This document shows positions 22,908 through 33,558 of a stretch of 64,000 bases of DNA, in pieces. Where the stretch lies: the NCBI GenBank assembly GCA_902729315.2, contig LR746279.1, positions 597,001-661,000 of the forward strand, in the 5' to 3' direction. Numbering within the stretch: position 1 is the stretch's first letter; each line of letters starts with the position of its first letter. The position numbers and the translations under genes are program-made. This DNA comes from Spirodela intermedia. Taxonomy: Eukaryota; Streptophyta; Magnoliopsida; Alismatales; Araceae. Under the pieces are notes generated by a model. It was not told where the DNA came from and did not search any database. It saw only the letters and a list, made by a program, of their open reading frames with translations.

Positions 22908-24545
22908 TCAGGCTATTCCATTCCAGGAGAAAGGTGCCTGAAAAAGTGCCACCGTCGTCGTCATTGGACCCAGCGACTGAGCCTCCATGGGAGGAGGAAC
23001 GGGGGAAGGAACTGGCGTCGTCCATGCTCCGCCACCATATCCGGCGGCTCCGACGATGCTCGCCGGCGGCGCAGCGGCGGCGGGATACGCGACGTAGTAC
23101 CCGTTCCCCGATGACCCACCACTCCACCCATAACTTCCTCTTCCCTGGCCGTGGATGGCGGCGGCGCCGCCGCCGGAGGCCGCCGGAGAGGAGCTCGACA
23201 GTCGCCCGAGATTGTCGCCGGCGGGCTCGACGGCGGCCGAGCTGAAAATCTTGAACCCGCCGCCTGATATTCCGCCGACGGGAAGCTCGCTGTTGAGGAT
23301 CCTCTTCACGTCGTAGCGGCTCAGGTGGAAGTTCGTCACCGCGCCGCTGCCCCTGAACTTGATCGCCGCTATGTCGTATGCCTCCGCTGCCTCCTCTTGG
23401 GTGCCTATCACAGGCGAGAAGAGTCAACGTATAAATATAGATTTATTTATTTACTGATTATAGCATAAGATGATTGATCTGCTCACGGAAGGTGCCCAAG
23501 TAGACGTCTTTGTTGCCGGCTACCCTCCCAATCCGAGCCTGCCATCGCCCCTGGTGATGATGCCTGTAAACCACACGTGTGAAAAGGAAAACCTAGCTAG
23601 AGAAAGGGAAATGCGTTGAGTTGTCTGTCGCACGTGTCGCACGTACGAAGGACTACCTGGTGACGCCTCTATAACCCGAGACGCCCCTGGAGAAGCCAGC
23701 GCTGCCCCTGAAATCGCACGTGGGCGGAAGAATACAGGGCGGTCAACGAACGTGGGAAGAATAGGAGCAGACGTGCATGGGCCATGCACGTAAACGACGG
23801 GGTGCACGTGGAATCGGTGTACCTCCGTATGTAAGCGACAGACTCCTCCCTGGTCATGCTCTTCATCTCTTCGAGGTCCCCCCGGTAGGTGGAAGCCTGG
23901 GGGAGCACGGCACGTGTGAGTGTAGCTCATTTCGTGCATGATATGGCTATTTCACACGTGTGGGTTCCCGCGTGCTTATTCAAAGATAGAATACTCGATA
24001 ATATAAACCAAACTTTGGGGGCATTAAAGGGCGTACCGGGAAGTTGGTGGCGGCGGCGGTGGGGCCCCAGTACTTGAGCGCCGCCAGGTCGTATGCCCTC
24101 GCCGCCTTCTCCTCCTTGTCATACCCACCTGAGAAATAATTTACGATTTATTAGCATTAGTAAGATTTAGACACCCCGAAGTAGGAACCAGGAAGAAGGG
24201 GTCCCGTTGACTTACCCAGATATACTAAGATCAGAAACAGGGATCCCCAGCCGCCGTCGGAGGCCATGAAACAATTCCCACCCACGTGTTAGAAATAACT
24301 CAGTGGAGATAGTAGGAGAGAGGGGAGGGGGAGAGAGAGAGAGAGAGAGAGTGAGAGAGAGAACCTTGCTTTCCCCTGCGAGGCTGACCTTCTCTCCGGC
24401 TGCTGTTGTCCCAGAGGTGGGCCTCGTATCGCCCCGTCCACCTGTGCCTGACATTTTATCCTTTACCTTTACTATCTTTTTACGATGTTTCTCAGGCCAA
24501 ATGCAGGGCGGTTGTGGTTTTTTCTATAATGTTGAGAAAGATACC

Positions 24546-24591
<46 letters not shown>

Positions 24592-24911
24592 ACTTTTTTC
24601 TATATTTAAAATATATTAAGGAAGCAAAATTAGATGATATCCTTTTGAAAATCCATTTTTTACCTGGTGACCCCACGGTAGATGGAAGTCCTCTGTCCGA
24701 AGCTGCTCTCCACTGTCTTCCTCGACCGTGCCGCCGCCGGCACCTCGCCGCCGTAAGCCTCAACGGGGGACACCCGCAGGATCGCCTCACCCCTGTTCAT
24801 GTCGGAGACGGCCGCGATCTGGTCACCGCCGGAGCCGGCGGCCGGAGCCCCCTCTCCGTCCTTCGCCCTCTCCGCCGGTGTAGCGGCTGAGCAGCCCCCA
24901 GAAGCCGGCAT
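22908..24911 (-). CDS. AINTEGUMENTA-like AP2/ERF transcription factor (two AP2 domains)
   Basis: Eight exons: 24911-24664, 24447-24365, 24224-24216 (9-nt micro-exon), 24128-24037, 23896-23823, 23707-23657, 23563-23487, 23404-22908; 376 residues. Repeat 1: [60 protein letters not shown]. Linker: [18 protein letters not shown] and [14 protein letters not shown]. Repeat 2: [44 protein letters not shown]. The ten-residue insertion in repeat 1 and the RREGQ motif place it in the euANT/PLETHORA branch rather than AP2 or WRI. These factors promote meristem and organ growth. The N-terminus is short (about 70 residues before repeat 1), and the C-terminus is Ser/Gly/Ala-rich. The micro-exon encodes most of VYLG and is conserved in this family. 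Which AIL member it is cannot be told. Confidence 0.93.
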
Positions 24912-25129
24912 GCGTAGAAAGCAAGGCCGCGCGATTATACTGAAAAACCGGGAGCATCTATCTATCTACAGAGGAAAGCTCCGGGTGTCAGAGGCGGCGT
25001 TTACCTTGGCGGTGCTCCGACGGGGTAGGGCTGCAGTTTTCCGTCAAAGCATTGGGACCCGTCGCCGGGAAAGTGAGAAACTCCATTACTTCTTCTAACC
25101 AGAGAGAGAGAGAGGGAGAGAAAGAGAGG

Positions 25130-25173
<44 letters not shown>

Positions 25174-26354
25174 GGAGTCTGTGGGAGCCTGTATGAGAAA
25201 GTTAGCGCCAACAGAGAAGATGACAAGTGGAGACCCTGCAGCAGCCAACTGGTGCGGCCTCCTCGGCCACGTAGCGGAGGTGAAGAGCGAGAAGCCTTCT
25301 CGGTACGGGGATCCTAAAGCATAATTTAGTAATCCTAATCTCTAACAAAACGACAGAAAATAAGATTAGCGTGATGTGGTGGCGATATAAGAAAGGGTTT
25401 AACGAGAGCCGTACCCGGGGAGCAGCAGAAGCGCAGAGCACCAAACCTCAGGAGACCACCGCAGACACGTGCCGCCGCCGTCAAGTTTCTACGCACGTGT
25501 GAGTCATCGCTCTCATCCTCCCTTCCCACGCTTTGCTCCGTTCTCCTAGGACCGACTAAGCTCTGAGCTAACGCGACGAAACGACTATCCGATCCTTCCT
25601 TTAAACGATCTTATGGAAGCCGTTGGTCAACGACCAGACGTCAACCTTCGGACTGCCGTCTAAGAAAAACACGACAGTGTCAATCTCCTTTACTGCCGAC
25701 TCCATGAAACTCTTAAACGTGAATCTCACCCGAGAATGCGGGAGCAAAATACGGTCAACTTCTCCGCCATTAGAGATAATGTCCAAGAACAACCGATCGA
25801 AATGTTAGGCAGATTAAGAATCATAATTACATGATCTCCATTACTAATCACATTTACTTCGAAAATAATTCCTCTAACATCGCTCATACCATCGATCGTC
25901 AGGTCTAATTCGAATATTATCGCTCGGGGAATTATTCTGTAAAAATTGCTGAAAATTCAGCTTAGCGGCACCGTGAAGATCTGCTTGATTTATGATTGCT
26001 TCCACAGATTAAGAGAGAGAAAGGGAGAGAGATGGATGGGCCATTTCCCCTTATCTAAACGCGAAAATAATTTGAACACGGACAGATGGCGTCGGTCCCA
26101 CCGGGATTGGTCGATAGTTGAAGAACATCATCGGCTAACATCCTGCATCACCCGTATTCTAACAATCTACCACCACCAGAAGAAGAGAACGAGCTCCTCC
26201 AAATCGACCTTCTCTATCTCTAGTCGATCGATGAGGAATGAACCGATGATTCCTCCAAGTAAAAGTTCACTACAAATTCGCAGAAAAAACGAAAACCTAG
26301 GGACATACGCATCTGCACAGACGACCACAAGAAATACGGATCCTCGATCGGCCT
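24912..26354. other. Promoter side of AIL gene and 3' side of H4
   Basis: No supportable gene. (GA)n tracts occupy about 25101-25170. A short open frame on the minus strand at 25601-25792 (63 codons) matches nothing I know. The rest, to 26354, probably includes the H4 3' UTR. Confidence 0.5.
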
Positions 26355-26705
<351 letters not shown>

Positions 26706-26767
26706 TCAGAGATTAACTCTTCTCGCAGAACATTCAGTCTCCTTAGCGGGAAGAGCCCGTCGTCCGT

Positions 26768-26820
26768 AATATAAAGAAGAAGATCTCCTTTTACAGCCGT
26801 TAGATGCTCTCAGATCCGCG
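26768..26820 (-). promoter_or_regulatory. Histone H4 promoter: TATA, MSA-like site and octamer
   Basis: Reading toward H4: octamer CGCGGATC at 26820-26813, TCTAACGGCTG at 26804-26794 (matches the MSA consensus core AACGG with flanking YCY and YY), and TATA-like CTTTATATT at 26776-26768. The octamer is an established plant histone element. The MSA-like site is a motif match only. Confidence 0.7.
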
Positions 26821-27788
26821 TGTAGCCCTGAGATCAATACTGTCCGTTAGATTTATTTTTCTGCCATCTGATTGGTTAAGGCCCCTTACCCGGATCGATG
26901 AGCTGGACACGAGATGCCAAGCGTTGCGCGCACACCGTTGCAAACAAACACGGGCGGCAGAGCCAGAACCGCAGCGATCAGACCGCCAGATGTAGGTATC
27001 ACCCGTTAAACGGTTCTGATCGTGATCAGAAGACGGCGGACCCTTTAACGTGGATTCCTATTTCTCTCAAAAAGCCAACATAATAAAAATATTTTAAAAT
27101 ATATACTTTTTAAAATCATTTAGACTATATTGGTACTGTGTCGGTGGGTCGGAGCACTGCTAGCCCGGAGTTCTGCCGGGCAATCACGAACGTCCGTCGT
27201 GACCTGTCATTCATGATCAGATTGACTTCCACGTCAGTAACACTGGTTGCCACCTGTCAGTACCACCTCCATGCCCGCGTGGCAGTCACGACCGCATCAT
27301 CACTTTGCTTTCTTTTTCTGATCCGATCAAAAAAAGTTTACAAGGTCCCTTCCCATGATCCACGTCGGAAATGTCAACGCCAAGAGGCGACACCGGCTCC
27401 ATCAACACGTCGTTGACTTGACTCTTTTCTCCCCTCCCCCCAGAATTTTTTGTCGTTTTGTCGGTTGACGGGTATTATCCTTCCGGCATCTGGCTAATGG
27501 AGAACTCGGTCGCCTCTACCGCATGGGACCAAGACGGTCAACGAGCTCGCATCAAGGGATCATCTCTCGTCCATCGTACGGTCAAGAGCCTTTCGTGGGC
27601 AGCTACTCGGCACGACTCTGTTATCTAGTCTAATACGCTTCTTCTGTTGCCCACGTCTTCTTCAAACCGAGTAGCTTGTTCCTGTGGGTAACCCAGACCC
27701 TTCTGTTCTGCTTCCTCCCTCCCTCTCTCTCTCTCTCTCTCTCTACTTGCATAAAAACTCATTATGGCTTTCTCCAGGAAAAGGAAAG
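26821..27788. other. Divergent spacer H4 / DUF761-like gene
   Basis: No gene. It contains many GTTGAC/GTCAAC (W-box type) hexamers between about 27370 and 27590, and a (CT)n run at 27722-27744 in the leader of the downstream gene. Confidence 0.55.
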
Positions 27789-28307
27789 ATGGGTGCTGGG
27801 ATACCCATGCCGCTGAGGCGCCTGAAGGGAGCCGTAGAGAAGGTGAAATTCTTGCTCTCGACCAACCTCACCCGATGGCTCTACAGCGGTGGCGCCGTCG
27901 CTAGCCGGCAGCAACGGCGGCTGAGCTTCAAGGAGCCATACGGTCTTTTAGACGTCGTTTCCATCATCGACAGCGAGGAGTTCTACGACGCAGCCTCTCC
28001 GCAGTGCCCCTCCGACGCTTCCACGCCGAGAATCCTCGGCCGGACGATGAGTAGCGTCTGGTCGGAGATCTCCAGGAACTCCGGTGCCGCCATGGACGAG
28101 GCGTTGAGGACGACCAGCGGCTCGCCGCCGCGGGCTGATGACGTGGACGACCGAACGGAGAACTTCATCGCCATCTTCCGGCGTCACCTGGAGGTGGAAC
28201 GGCAGATCTCGCTCGAGCTCCGGTACTGCATGTCAAACAGCTTCGAAGGGGATCTCACCGGAATGACGCCACCGCCGCCACCGCCGCCGCTGCCGCCGGT
28301 GGTTTAG
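27789..28307 (+). CDS. Small DUF761-like protein of unknown function
   Basis: Single exon, 172 residues. The N-terminus is basic and amphipathic (PLRRLKGAVEKVKFLLSTNL), followed by RQQRRLSFKEPYGLLDVV. The C-terminal motif ENFIAIFRRHLEVERQISLE plus LRYC matches the plant proteins annotated with a DUF761-type ending (FIxxFRRQLxxERQxSLxLRY). The protein ends in a proline run. No signal peptide or membrane span is clear. The ATG at 27789 follows AAAG; an in-frame GTG further upstream is not a credible start. Biochemical role is not known for the family, and I do not assign one. Confidence 0.8.
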   Translation: MGAGIPMPLRRLKGAVEKVKFLLSTNLTRWLYSGGAVASRQQRRLSFKEPYGLLDVVSIIDSEEFYDAASPQCPSDASTPRILGRTMSSVWSEISRNSGAAMDEALRTTSGSPPRADDVDDRTENFIAIFRRHLEVERQISLELRYCMSNSFEGDLTGMTPPPPPPPLPPVV

Positions 28308-28578
28308 ATTTTGTTCGTCGACGCAGAGGGTCTCCAAGTTTTAGAGGAGGATCTTTTGTTCCATTATTTATTCTATTTTCTCGAAAAAAAACGAATTGTT
28401 GATTTCGTGAGTTGATGGGGACGAAGTGTGTAAATTGTGGGTATATTTTTATTTTTCCCGATATTAATGAACAAAATAATAAGGGGACTGCGCACGTATC
28501 GCTGTGCATGTGACTCGTACGATAGATCCATCCTGGCTCTGGGGTTGACCAGTCATGTGGGCTCCACACGAACTCTCT

Positions 28579-28625
<47 letters not shown>

Positions 28626-29085
28626 CAGCGCCCACAGCAGGCCTATCGAGAGAAAAACATAATTTGACAAAAAAAAATAGAACCATATTCAGATAAAACG
28701 AGTCCCACCTGCTGGGCCCAATAAGACACCCGGGGGATTTCCATTGCCCTTACGCAGATTAATGGGCCGAATCCCCTGAACCCAGGTCGTTGACGTAGCT
28801 AGGCCCATGGGCCGTTTGGGCCATCCTGATCTGAATCAAATACCGTCGGATTGGGCCGGAACCACGTTCTTATCTACCGACTCCGGCCACAAATTAAAAA
28901 AATCAACTTTAAGGTATTCGGATCAGGCTGCCCATCACGGGGTGGACATTACTTTGACTTATCTATCTGAACTGAGAAAAGTTGGACTTCAAGAAGGCGG
29001 TCCTCTGACCACAAGGGTGGCGGAGAGTGGTTGCCCGAAGGATTAGGTTTCCCTTTGACGGGACCCGTCCGCTGAATCAGCATGT

Positions 29086-29172
29086 GGTTGGTGTTCGAGT
29101 GTCGGCGCGTCGAGAATCCCGCAGGGTCCTTCCTAACTTGTCTGAGCCGACGCTAATTATGGTAGTAATCGC

Positions 29173-29209
<37 letters not shown>

Positions 29210-29397
29210 TGACACACGTTTGTCACCGGATAATCCAGTGGACCGTGGTCTTACGCAAGCACACGTCAGTAAACAACCACCCGTGGGGGCATGCTGACCA
29301 GATCAGATCGGGGGTGCCGTCAGATCGGACGGTACAAAATCATTGGGCGGGCAGTGGGGCCACATACCGAGTCTAGCGACTCCGTCTGGGGGTTGGT
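29086..29397 (-). promoter_or_regulatory. Two AC-II (ACCAACC) elements upstream of 4CL
   Basis: GGTTGGT at 29086-29092 and 29391-29397 reads ACCAACC on the minus strand. AC elements are bound by R2R3-MYB factors and are found in promoters of PAL, 4CL and other lignin genes. Their position 445-755 bp before the 4CL start codon is compatible, but function is inferred. Confidence 0.5.
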
Positions 29398-29476
29398 GAG
29401 ACTGCGACTTGGCCAGCCGGCTTCGGCGTGCGCCGGCTAACTTCGACCAGCTGCCGCCATCGGCTCAGTAGGTGGC

Positions 29477-29516
29477 AGATACAACAAGGCGGCGCCGGCG
29501 CCGCCTTGTTGTATCT
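29477..29516. repeat. Perfect 40-bp palindrome
   Basis: The left arm (29477-29496, from AGATACAACAAGG to GGCGCC) is the exact reverse complement of the right arm (29497-29516) with no spacer. The GC-rich centre is GGCGCCGGCGCC. It is about 325 bp upstream of the 4CL ATG. Confidence 0.97.
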
Positions 29517-29841
29517 ACGCCGCCGATGAGGGAAGCTGCCCCGCCCACGCCTGGTCTCCTTCCATATGGAGGTGGGGCACTATCTTAGTGCGCCTCCGAA
29601 GTCTCTCACCAACTCCGGAGACCATTACTCAACCCTGTACTTCACTAAAATTACAATCGGCCCATCGTCTTCCTCCTCCTGCCACCACTACATTAAGCCC
29701 ACCCTCCCCCCACCGAACTCTCAGGAAGGTGGAAGAAGAAGACGCCTCCCGAAGAGTAGCTCCGGCATCTTCTTCCTTCACCTTCACCTCTCCGTGAACA
29801 AAATAAGCGGCCCGTGACCTAACCTCGCCGGTTCCGGCTAG

Positions 29842-31729
29842 ATGGGTTCCATGGCGGCGCCAGTGGAGAAGGAGATCATCTTCCGCTCCAAGCTCCCCGA
29901 TATAGAAATCCCCAATCACCTCCCTCTCCACTCCTACTGCTTTCAGAACATCGCCGCCGTCGCTGACAGGCCCTGTATAATCTACGGCCCCACCGGAAGA
30001 ATCTACACCTACGCGGAGGTGGCGCTCACCGCCCGACGCGTCGCCGCCGGCCTCCATAACCTGGGTATCCGCCAGGGCGACGTGATCATGGTGCTCCTCC
30101 CCAACTCGCCGGAATTCGTCTTCTCCTTCCTCGGGGCCTCCTTCCGGGGAGCCGCCACCACCACGGCCAACCCGTTCTACACCCCCGCCGAGATCCACAA
30201 GCAGGCGATCGCCGCCGGCGCCAGGCTCGTCGTGACTCAGTCCTGCTACGTGGAGAAGTTCAAGGGGCTGGAAGGAGTGAAAATCGTCTGCACCGACTCG
30301 CCGGCGCCGGAGGGATGCATCCTCTTCTCCGAGCTCACCTCCGCTGACGAGACGGCGGTGCCGCCGGTCGATCCCCAACCGGACGACGTGGTGGCGCTGC
30401 CCTTCTCCTCCGGCACCACGGGGCTCCCCAAAGGGGTGATGCTCACCCACCGGGGCCTGGTCACCAGCGTGGCCCAGCAGGTGGACGGAGAAAACCCTAA
30501 TCTCTGGTTCCGCTCCGAGGACGTGGTCCTCTGCGTGTTGCCGCTCTTCCACATCTACTCTCTCAACTCGGTTCTCCTCTGCGGGCTCCGAGCCGGGTCG
30601 GCGATCCTGATCATGCCCAAGTTCGAGGTGGTGGCGATGATGGACCTGGTGCAGCGCCACCGCGTCACCATCGCCCCCTTCGTGCCACCCATCGTACTGG
30701 CGCTCGTTAAGAGCCCCATGATCGACTGCTACGACCTCTCTTCCATTCGCACCATCATGTCCGGGGCGGCGCCAATGGGGAAGGAGCTTGAGGACGCTCT
30801 GAAAGCGAAGATCCCCACCGCGACGATTGGTCAGGGCTACGGGATGACGGAGGCTGGCCCTGTGCTCTCCATGTGCCTGGCCTTCGCTAAGGAACCCTAC
30901 ACAGTGAAGTCAGGCGCCTGCGGCACCGTCGTCCGCAACGCCGAGCTCAAGATCGTCGACCCGGATTCCGGCGACTCCCTGCCGAGGCACAGCGCCGGCG
31001 AGATCTGCATCAGAGGCGCCCAGATCATGAAAGGTAAAAGCCCACCGAAACCTGATAAGTTCCGATAATGGGTGTCAGATTTCTCTCCTTCTTTCTTTCT
31101 CTATCGTCGTTTATCTCGGACTTGTTTCTGATCGTCAATGGGGTTGGTGGTGCAGGATATCTTAACGATCCGGAGGCGACAGCGAGGACCGTCGACGAGG
31201 AGGGATGGCTGCACACCGGCGACGTGGGGCTGGTCGACGACGACGACGAGATCTTCATCGTTGACAGGCTCAAGGAGCTCATCAAGTACAAGGGCTTCCA
31301 GGTGGCCCCCGCAGAACTCGAGGCCATGCTCGTCGCCCACCAGGAAGTCGCCGACGCCGCCGTCGTCCCGTAAGTCCTCCCCCAATGCTCCTCCTCCTCC
31401 TCATCCTCCTCCTCCACCGCCGCCGCCGCCGCCGCCGCTTTGATTAATCCGGCGGTCATCTCACTAATCATCTTCCTCTGGTTTGATCTCGCAGAATGAA
31501 GGACGAAGCGGCGGGAGAGATTCCAGTGGCTTTCGTGGTGAGGTTTGACGGGTCGTCCATCTCCGAGGAGGAGGTGAAGCAGTACATCTCCAAGCAGGTG
31601 GTCTTCTACAAGCGGATTCACAAGGTCTTCTTCGTGAAGACCATCCCCAAAGCGCCCTCAGGGAAGATCCTGAGGAAGGACCTCAGGGCGATGCTCGCCG
31701 ACGGGTTCGCCGCCACCTACCGCCACTGA
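29842..31729 (+). CDS. 4CL: 4-coumarate:CoA ligase
   Basis: Three exons: 29842-31033, 31156-31369, 31495-31729; 546 residues, normal for class 4CL. The enzyme activates 4-coumarate, caffeate and ferulate to CoA thioesters via an acyl-adenylate, feeding lignin and flavonoid synthesis in the cytosol. The AMP-binding box I is [11 protein letters not shown] (about residues 188-198) and box II is GEICIRG (about 386-392). Substrate pocket residues typical of true 4CLs are visible in [16 protein letters not shown] and [15 protein letters not shown]; the Val-Leu pair after Pro is retained, which in characterised 4CLs disfavours sinapate. The C-terminal catalytic lysine region is [14 protein letters not shown]. 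There is no C-terminal peroxisome signal (ends TYRH), so it is not a peroxisomal 4CL-like enzyme. Confidence 0.96.
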
Positions 31730-32475
31730 GTCACGCGGCCGTCGCCGCCGCCGGCGCCGGCGCCGACGACTGAAGATACAGAGGATGTGAGGGGCGTTGT
31801 AAGATATTCTAAGAGTGAGGGAGCTTCCTTTTTCCCGCCTGTTTTTCTGGGCCCACCTTCTCCCCATTCGACCCCCCGTCTGCTCACCAACCTGGGAAAT
31901 AAAATAAACAAATTTAATTATTTTATTTCTCCGTAGCCACGTCAGAGTGCCACATCCCATTCGGAATTCTGGACCCAGATCGCTGAATATTCTGGGCCTG
32001 TTTTTTTTTTGCGAAATTCCGACAAAAATATTCAGCTCAGAATTTTAATTATTTTATTTTATCTAGACCTGGATTTTTTGCCAAATTCTGACGAAAAATC
32101 CAGCTCAGAAACCTCGAGCAGTCTCAGCCTCTACGTGGGGGGAGGTGAGGAGTGGGCGAGGGCTTCTACGTGGATATGCCCTAAATGGTTGGTTTCCATC
32201 GACATAGGAATGCGCGCCATCTGCCAGCTGGCAGTTCCGCGACAGCCCACCAGGCAAATGAAAGGGCTGAACTCACTCGGTAGTCACGTCAGATGGACCT
32301 ATTCAGTATGATATTAATGGATAATTCCAATAGATGAAAAAAATCCAGCTCAGAAACGTGGCGAGGGGAGGATCTCTTCGCGGGTGATTACGCCAACGTG
32401 CACGTTTTCAACGCTGACCGCGGAGATGCCCACCCGCCAGCCAGCTGGCAGTTGGTAATCCGAATCCAACGATCC

Positions 32476-32528
32476 AACAAACAATGGACCATTTCTCGAT
32501 TTGTGCGTGTCATCCTTGCGCAGGGGCC

Positions 32529-32560
<32 letters not shown>

Positions 32561-32595
32561 TCGGATGTCCCCGAAGGGACCTAACAAACAATGGA
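32476..32595. repeat. Target-site duplication flanking the U6 retrocopy
   Basis: AACAAACAATGGA occurs at 32476-32488 and 32583-32595. The left copy overlaps the last four bases assigned to U6 (TGGA, i.e. TCCA on the minus strand), so the exact 3' end of the insert is ambiguous by those bases. The match extends to 14 of 15 with the preceding CC/CT. Confidence 0.9.
32485..32580 (-). pseudogene. U6 snRNA retrocopy (processed pseudogene)
   Basis: The minus strand from 32580 reads the U6 5' stem GTCCCTTCGGGGACATCC and continues through ACAGAGA (ACAGAGAAGATTAGCATGG) and the AGC triad region to GAGAAATGGTCCA at 32485, with no difference I can see from plant U6. The copy lacks the 3' T-run terminator. 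Nothing resembling the plant USE (RTCCCACATCG) or the -30 TATA box precedes it. A 13-bp direct repeat AACAAACAATGGA flanks it (32476-32488 and 32583-32595). These features indicate insertion of a reverse-transcribed U6 RNA rather than a Pol III gene. U6 itself is the catalytic-core RNA of the spliceosome. Confidence 0.93.
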
Positions 32596-32959
32596 AGAGG
32601 CTAGTAGAAGAAAAAGTCAACTGGGTTCTCTAAACAAAGCTCATGTTCTTATTAGGGAAAAAGGGCTTCCCCTCATGCCCTCCACCTGTCAGGAGCACAG
32701 ACTAGCGGGCTATCTGGATTCCATACCACGTGGCATCCACATGGATACCTCGTCATCATGTAAACTGCCAACTGGGCATCTGCGTAATCCGGGCTCGGTA
32801 ATCTGATAGACCCTTGTCTGTCCTCCACGTGCCCCGAAAGAAACGGTCAACTCCACGTAAGGGTGGACTTCACCTTCTGTAACTCGGGCGTCTTCTCCGG
32901 AAAAAGTGGGACACGTTACACCAGATCGTGAGTAACGGTCTTGTGGAGGAATATCCTCT

Positions 32960-32993
<34 letters not shown>

Positions 32994-33146
32994 GAGTCAA
33001 CGTCTCATCCTCTTCTTCGTCACTGTTCACGAGTCTTGTAGAGTCCTATTGAGTAGTTAGAGAGTTCGCACGAGAAGGGTCAACGGAACCCAGGTTCCTA
33101 CCATAATCCCATTCCACGAGCCCGAACGAAGAACGAGACGAGAAGC

Positions 33147-33177
<31 letters not shown>

Positions 33178-33375
33178 GGAAACACCACACATCGTATCCA
33201 CACTGACTCTGTATTTTCCACGGTCGACGGCACGGATGGGAGAGCAGTCAACAGGTCAACGGGGGCGGGGTCTCGAAGCTAGCTGTTCTTCGTGAAGACG
33301 AGTGGCATCTATATATTCTTTCGGATAAAAGGTGCCGGATGACGGCGCCGCTCCTTCCACCGACGACTAAAACTA

Positions 33376-33515
33376 CTATTTCTTGAGATGGGGAAAGCAC
33401 AGATAAACGTCGTTCTTCGGGTGCTTTGCCTCCGCATGCTCCCTGCATTTCACCTCCGAAGTGGTGCAGATGAATGTCTGCATGCATACCTTGCACTGAA
33501 AGAAATATAACCAAA

Positions 33516-33558
<43 letters not shown>

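Larger units (their letters stand above)
28308..29841. other. Spacer DUF761-like to 4CL, with 4CL promoter
   Basis: No gene. It holds a (CT)n run at 28578-28622, site II motifs at about 28713-28860, a (GA)n run at 29178-29207, two reverse AC-II elements (29086-29092 and 29391-29397) and a perfect 40-bp palindrome at 29477-29516. Confidence 0.6.
31730..33375. other. Convergent spacer 4CL / At2g23090-like
   Basis: No protein gene. The left end carries the 4CL 3' UTR. Two diverged copies of a segment starting AATCCAGCTCAGAAAC lie near 32097 and 32342. A retroposed U6 snRNA copy sits at 32485-32580. (CT)n and (GA)n runs occur at 32963-32992 and 33147-33170. Confidence 0.6.

Noticed and set aside
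25601..25792. 63-codon minus-strand frame upstream of H4
   Set aside because: Reads like a plausible peptide but has no known relatives, no clear start context and no neighbours supporting it.
29629..30660. Long antisense open frame opposite 4CL
   Set aside because: It is the mirror of GC-rich 4CL codons; the sense frame carries all adenylate-forming motifs.
32485..32580. Functional U6 snRNA gene
   Set aside because: No USE, no TATA at the required spacing, no T-run terminator, and flanking direct repeats point to retroposition.
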